Shown piece after piece: positions 36,622-36,694 of a stretch of DNA of 36,694 nt. The position numbers and the translations under genes were made by a program. The stretch comes from Clostridium omnivorum (GTDB taxonomy: Bacteria > Bacillota > Clostridia > Clostridiales > Clostridiaceae): NCBI RefSeq assembly GCF_026012015.1, contig NZ_BRXR01000002.1, positions 1 to 36,694 on the forward strand, read 5' to 3'. The first letter of the stretch is position 1, and the number at the start of each line of letters is the position of its first letter. The notes beneath the pieces are model-generated. The model was not told where the DNA came from. It made no database searches and saw nothing but the letters and a program-made list of their open reading frames with translations.

Positions 36622-36694
36622 CTTATTAAGTTCTTAATAATTTCTTATTAATTTATTGACAAATTATAGCAAGTTGCATATAATGTTATTAAGA
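36622..36694 (+). promoter_or_regulatory. parC-like repeats and parMR promoter (left part; continues at 1-23)
   Basis: Three 11-bp units start at 36622, 36633 and 36644 (CTTATTAAGTT, CTTAATAATTT, CTTATTAATTT). They are followed by TTGACA (36656-36661), a 17-bp spacer and TATAAT (36679-36684). A second group starts at 36685 (GTTATTAAGAA) and continues into bases 2-23 of the window. Two groups of 11-bp repeats flanking the par promoter is the arrangement of R1 parC, where ParR binds and represses. The promoter match is perfect; ParR binding is inferred. Confidence 0.75.

Noticed and set aside
1-36694. tRNA genes, rRNA or insertion sequences
   Set aside because: No cloverleaf with a CCA-proximal stem, no rRNA-like conserved blocks and no transposase were noticed by eye; a covariance search would be more sensitive.

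Overview
The window is very AT-rich, with Clostridium-type codon use, ribosome sites and protein families (TcdE-type holin, GH25 endolysin, Clostridium-like HTH-TPR regulator). It reads as one complete temperate Clostridium phage-plasmid: a siphovirus genome with plasmid partition and maintenance genes. The two window ends appear to be adjacent in the molecule. A consensus promoter stops at the last bases and points toward parM at base 40. An 11-bp repeat series, and a perfect 8-bp inverted repeat, continue across the end/start join, so the source is probably circular and was opened inside the centromere-like parC site.

Layout. 1-1291: ParM/ParR partition. 1324-4188: small membrane protein, FtsK/HerA-like ATPase, replication-relaxation-type winged-helix protein, membrane-anchored coiled-coil protein. 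4195-5775: promoter with a LexA-like box, excisionase-like HTH protein, and a first replication initiator with DnaA boxes and 27-bp iterons inside its own coding sequence. 5772-8761: control region with two leftward Xre repressors flanking a rightward HTH-TPR (RRNPP-type) receptor gene and a 49-residue exported propeptide gene. 8812-10365: operators, Cro-like protein, and a second initiator that also carries internal iterons. 10358-13888: small early genes, DUF3850, cytosine methyltransferase, a candidate structured RNA, dUTPase, SSB, sigma-region-4-like late regulator. 13922-17369: serine recombinase, small genes of unknown function, a 280-base gene-free stretch with 11-bp phased repeats, a core-only tyrosine recombinase. 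17576-28416: HNH endonuclease, probable cos region, TerS/TerL, portal, ClpP-like protease, capsid, connectors, tail tube, frameshifted tail chaperone, tape measure, Dit. 28417-34399: BppU-SGNH baseplate protein, Tal, holin, endolysin. 34486-36429: leftward paralogue of the replication-relaxation protein and a full-length Xer-like tyrosine recombinase behind a switch-like leader.

How it may work (inference): as a plasmid the element would be held by ParMR, the first initiator and a resolvase. As a phage it would use the second initiator under the Cro-like promoter, then a late regulator and cos packaging. The receptor-propeptide pair sits between these two programmes and next to both repressors, where a cell-density signal could bias the choice, as arbitrium (AimR-AimP) does in Bacillus phages. 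This pair, and the presence of two initiator genes that each carry their own iteron array, are the most interesting features. No tRNA, CRISPR array or insertion sequence was seen.
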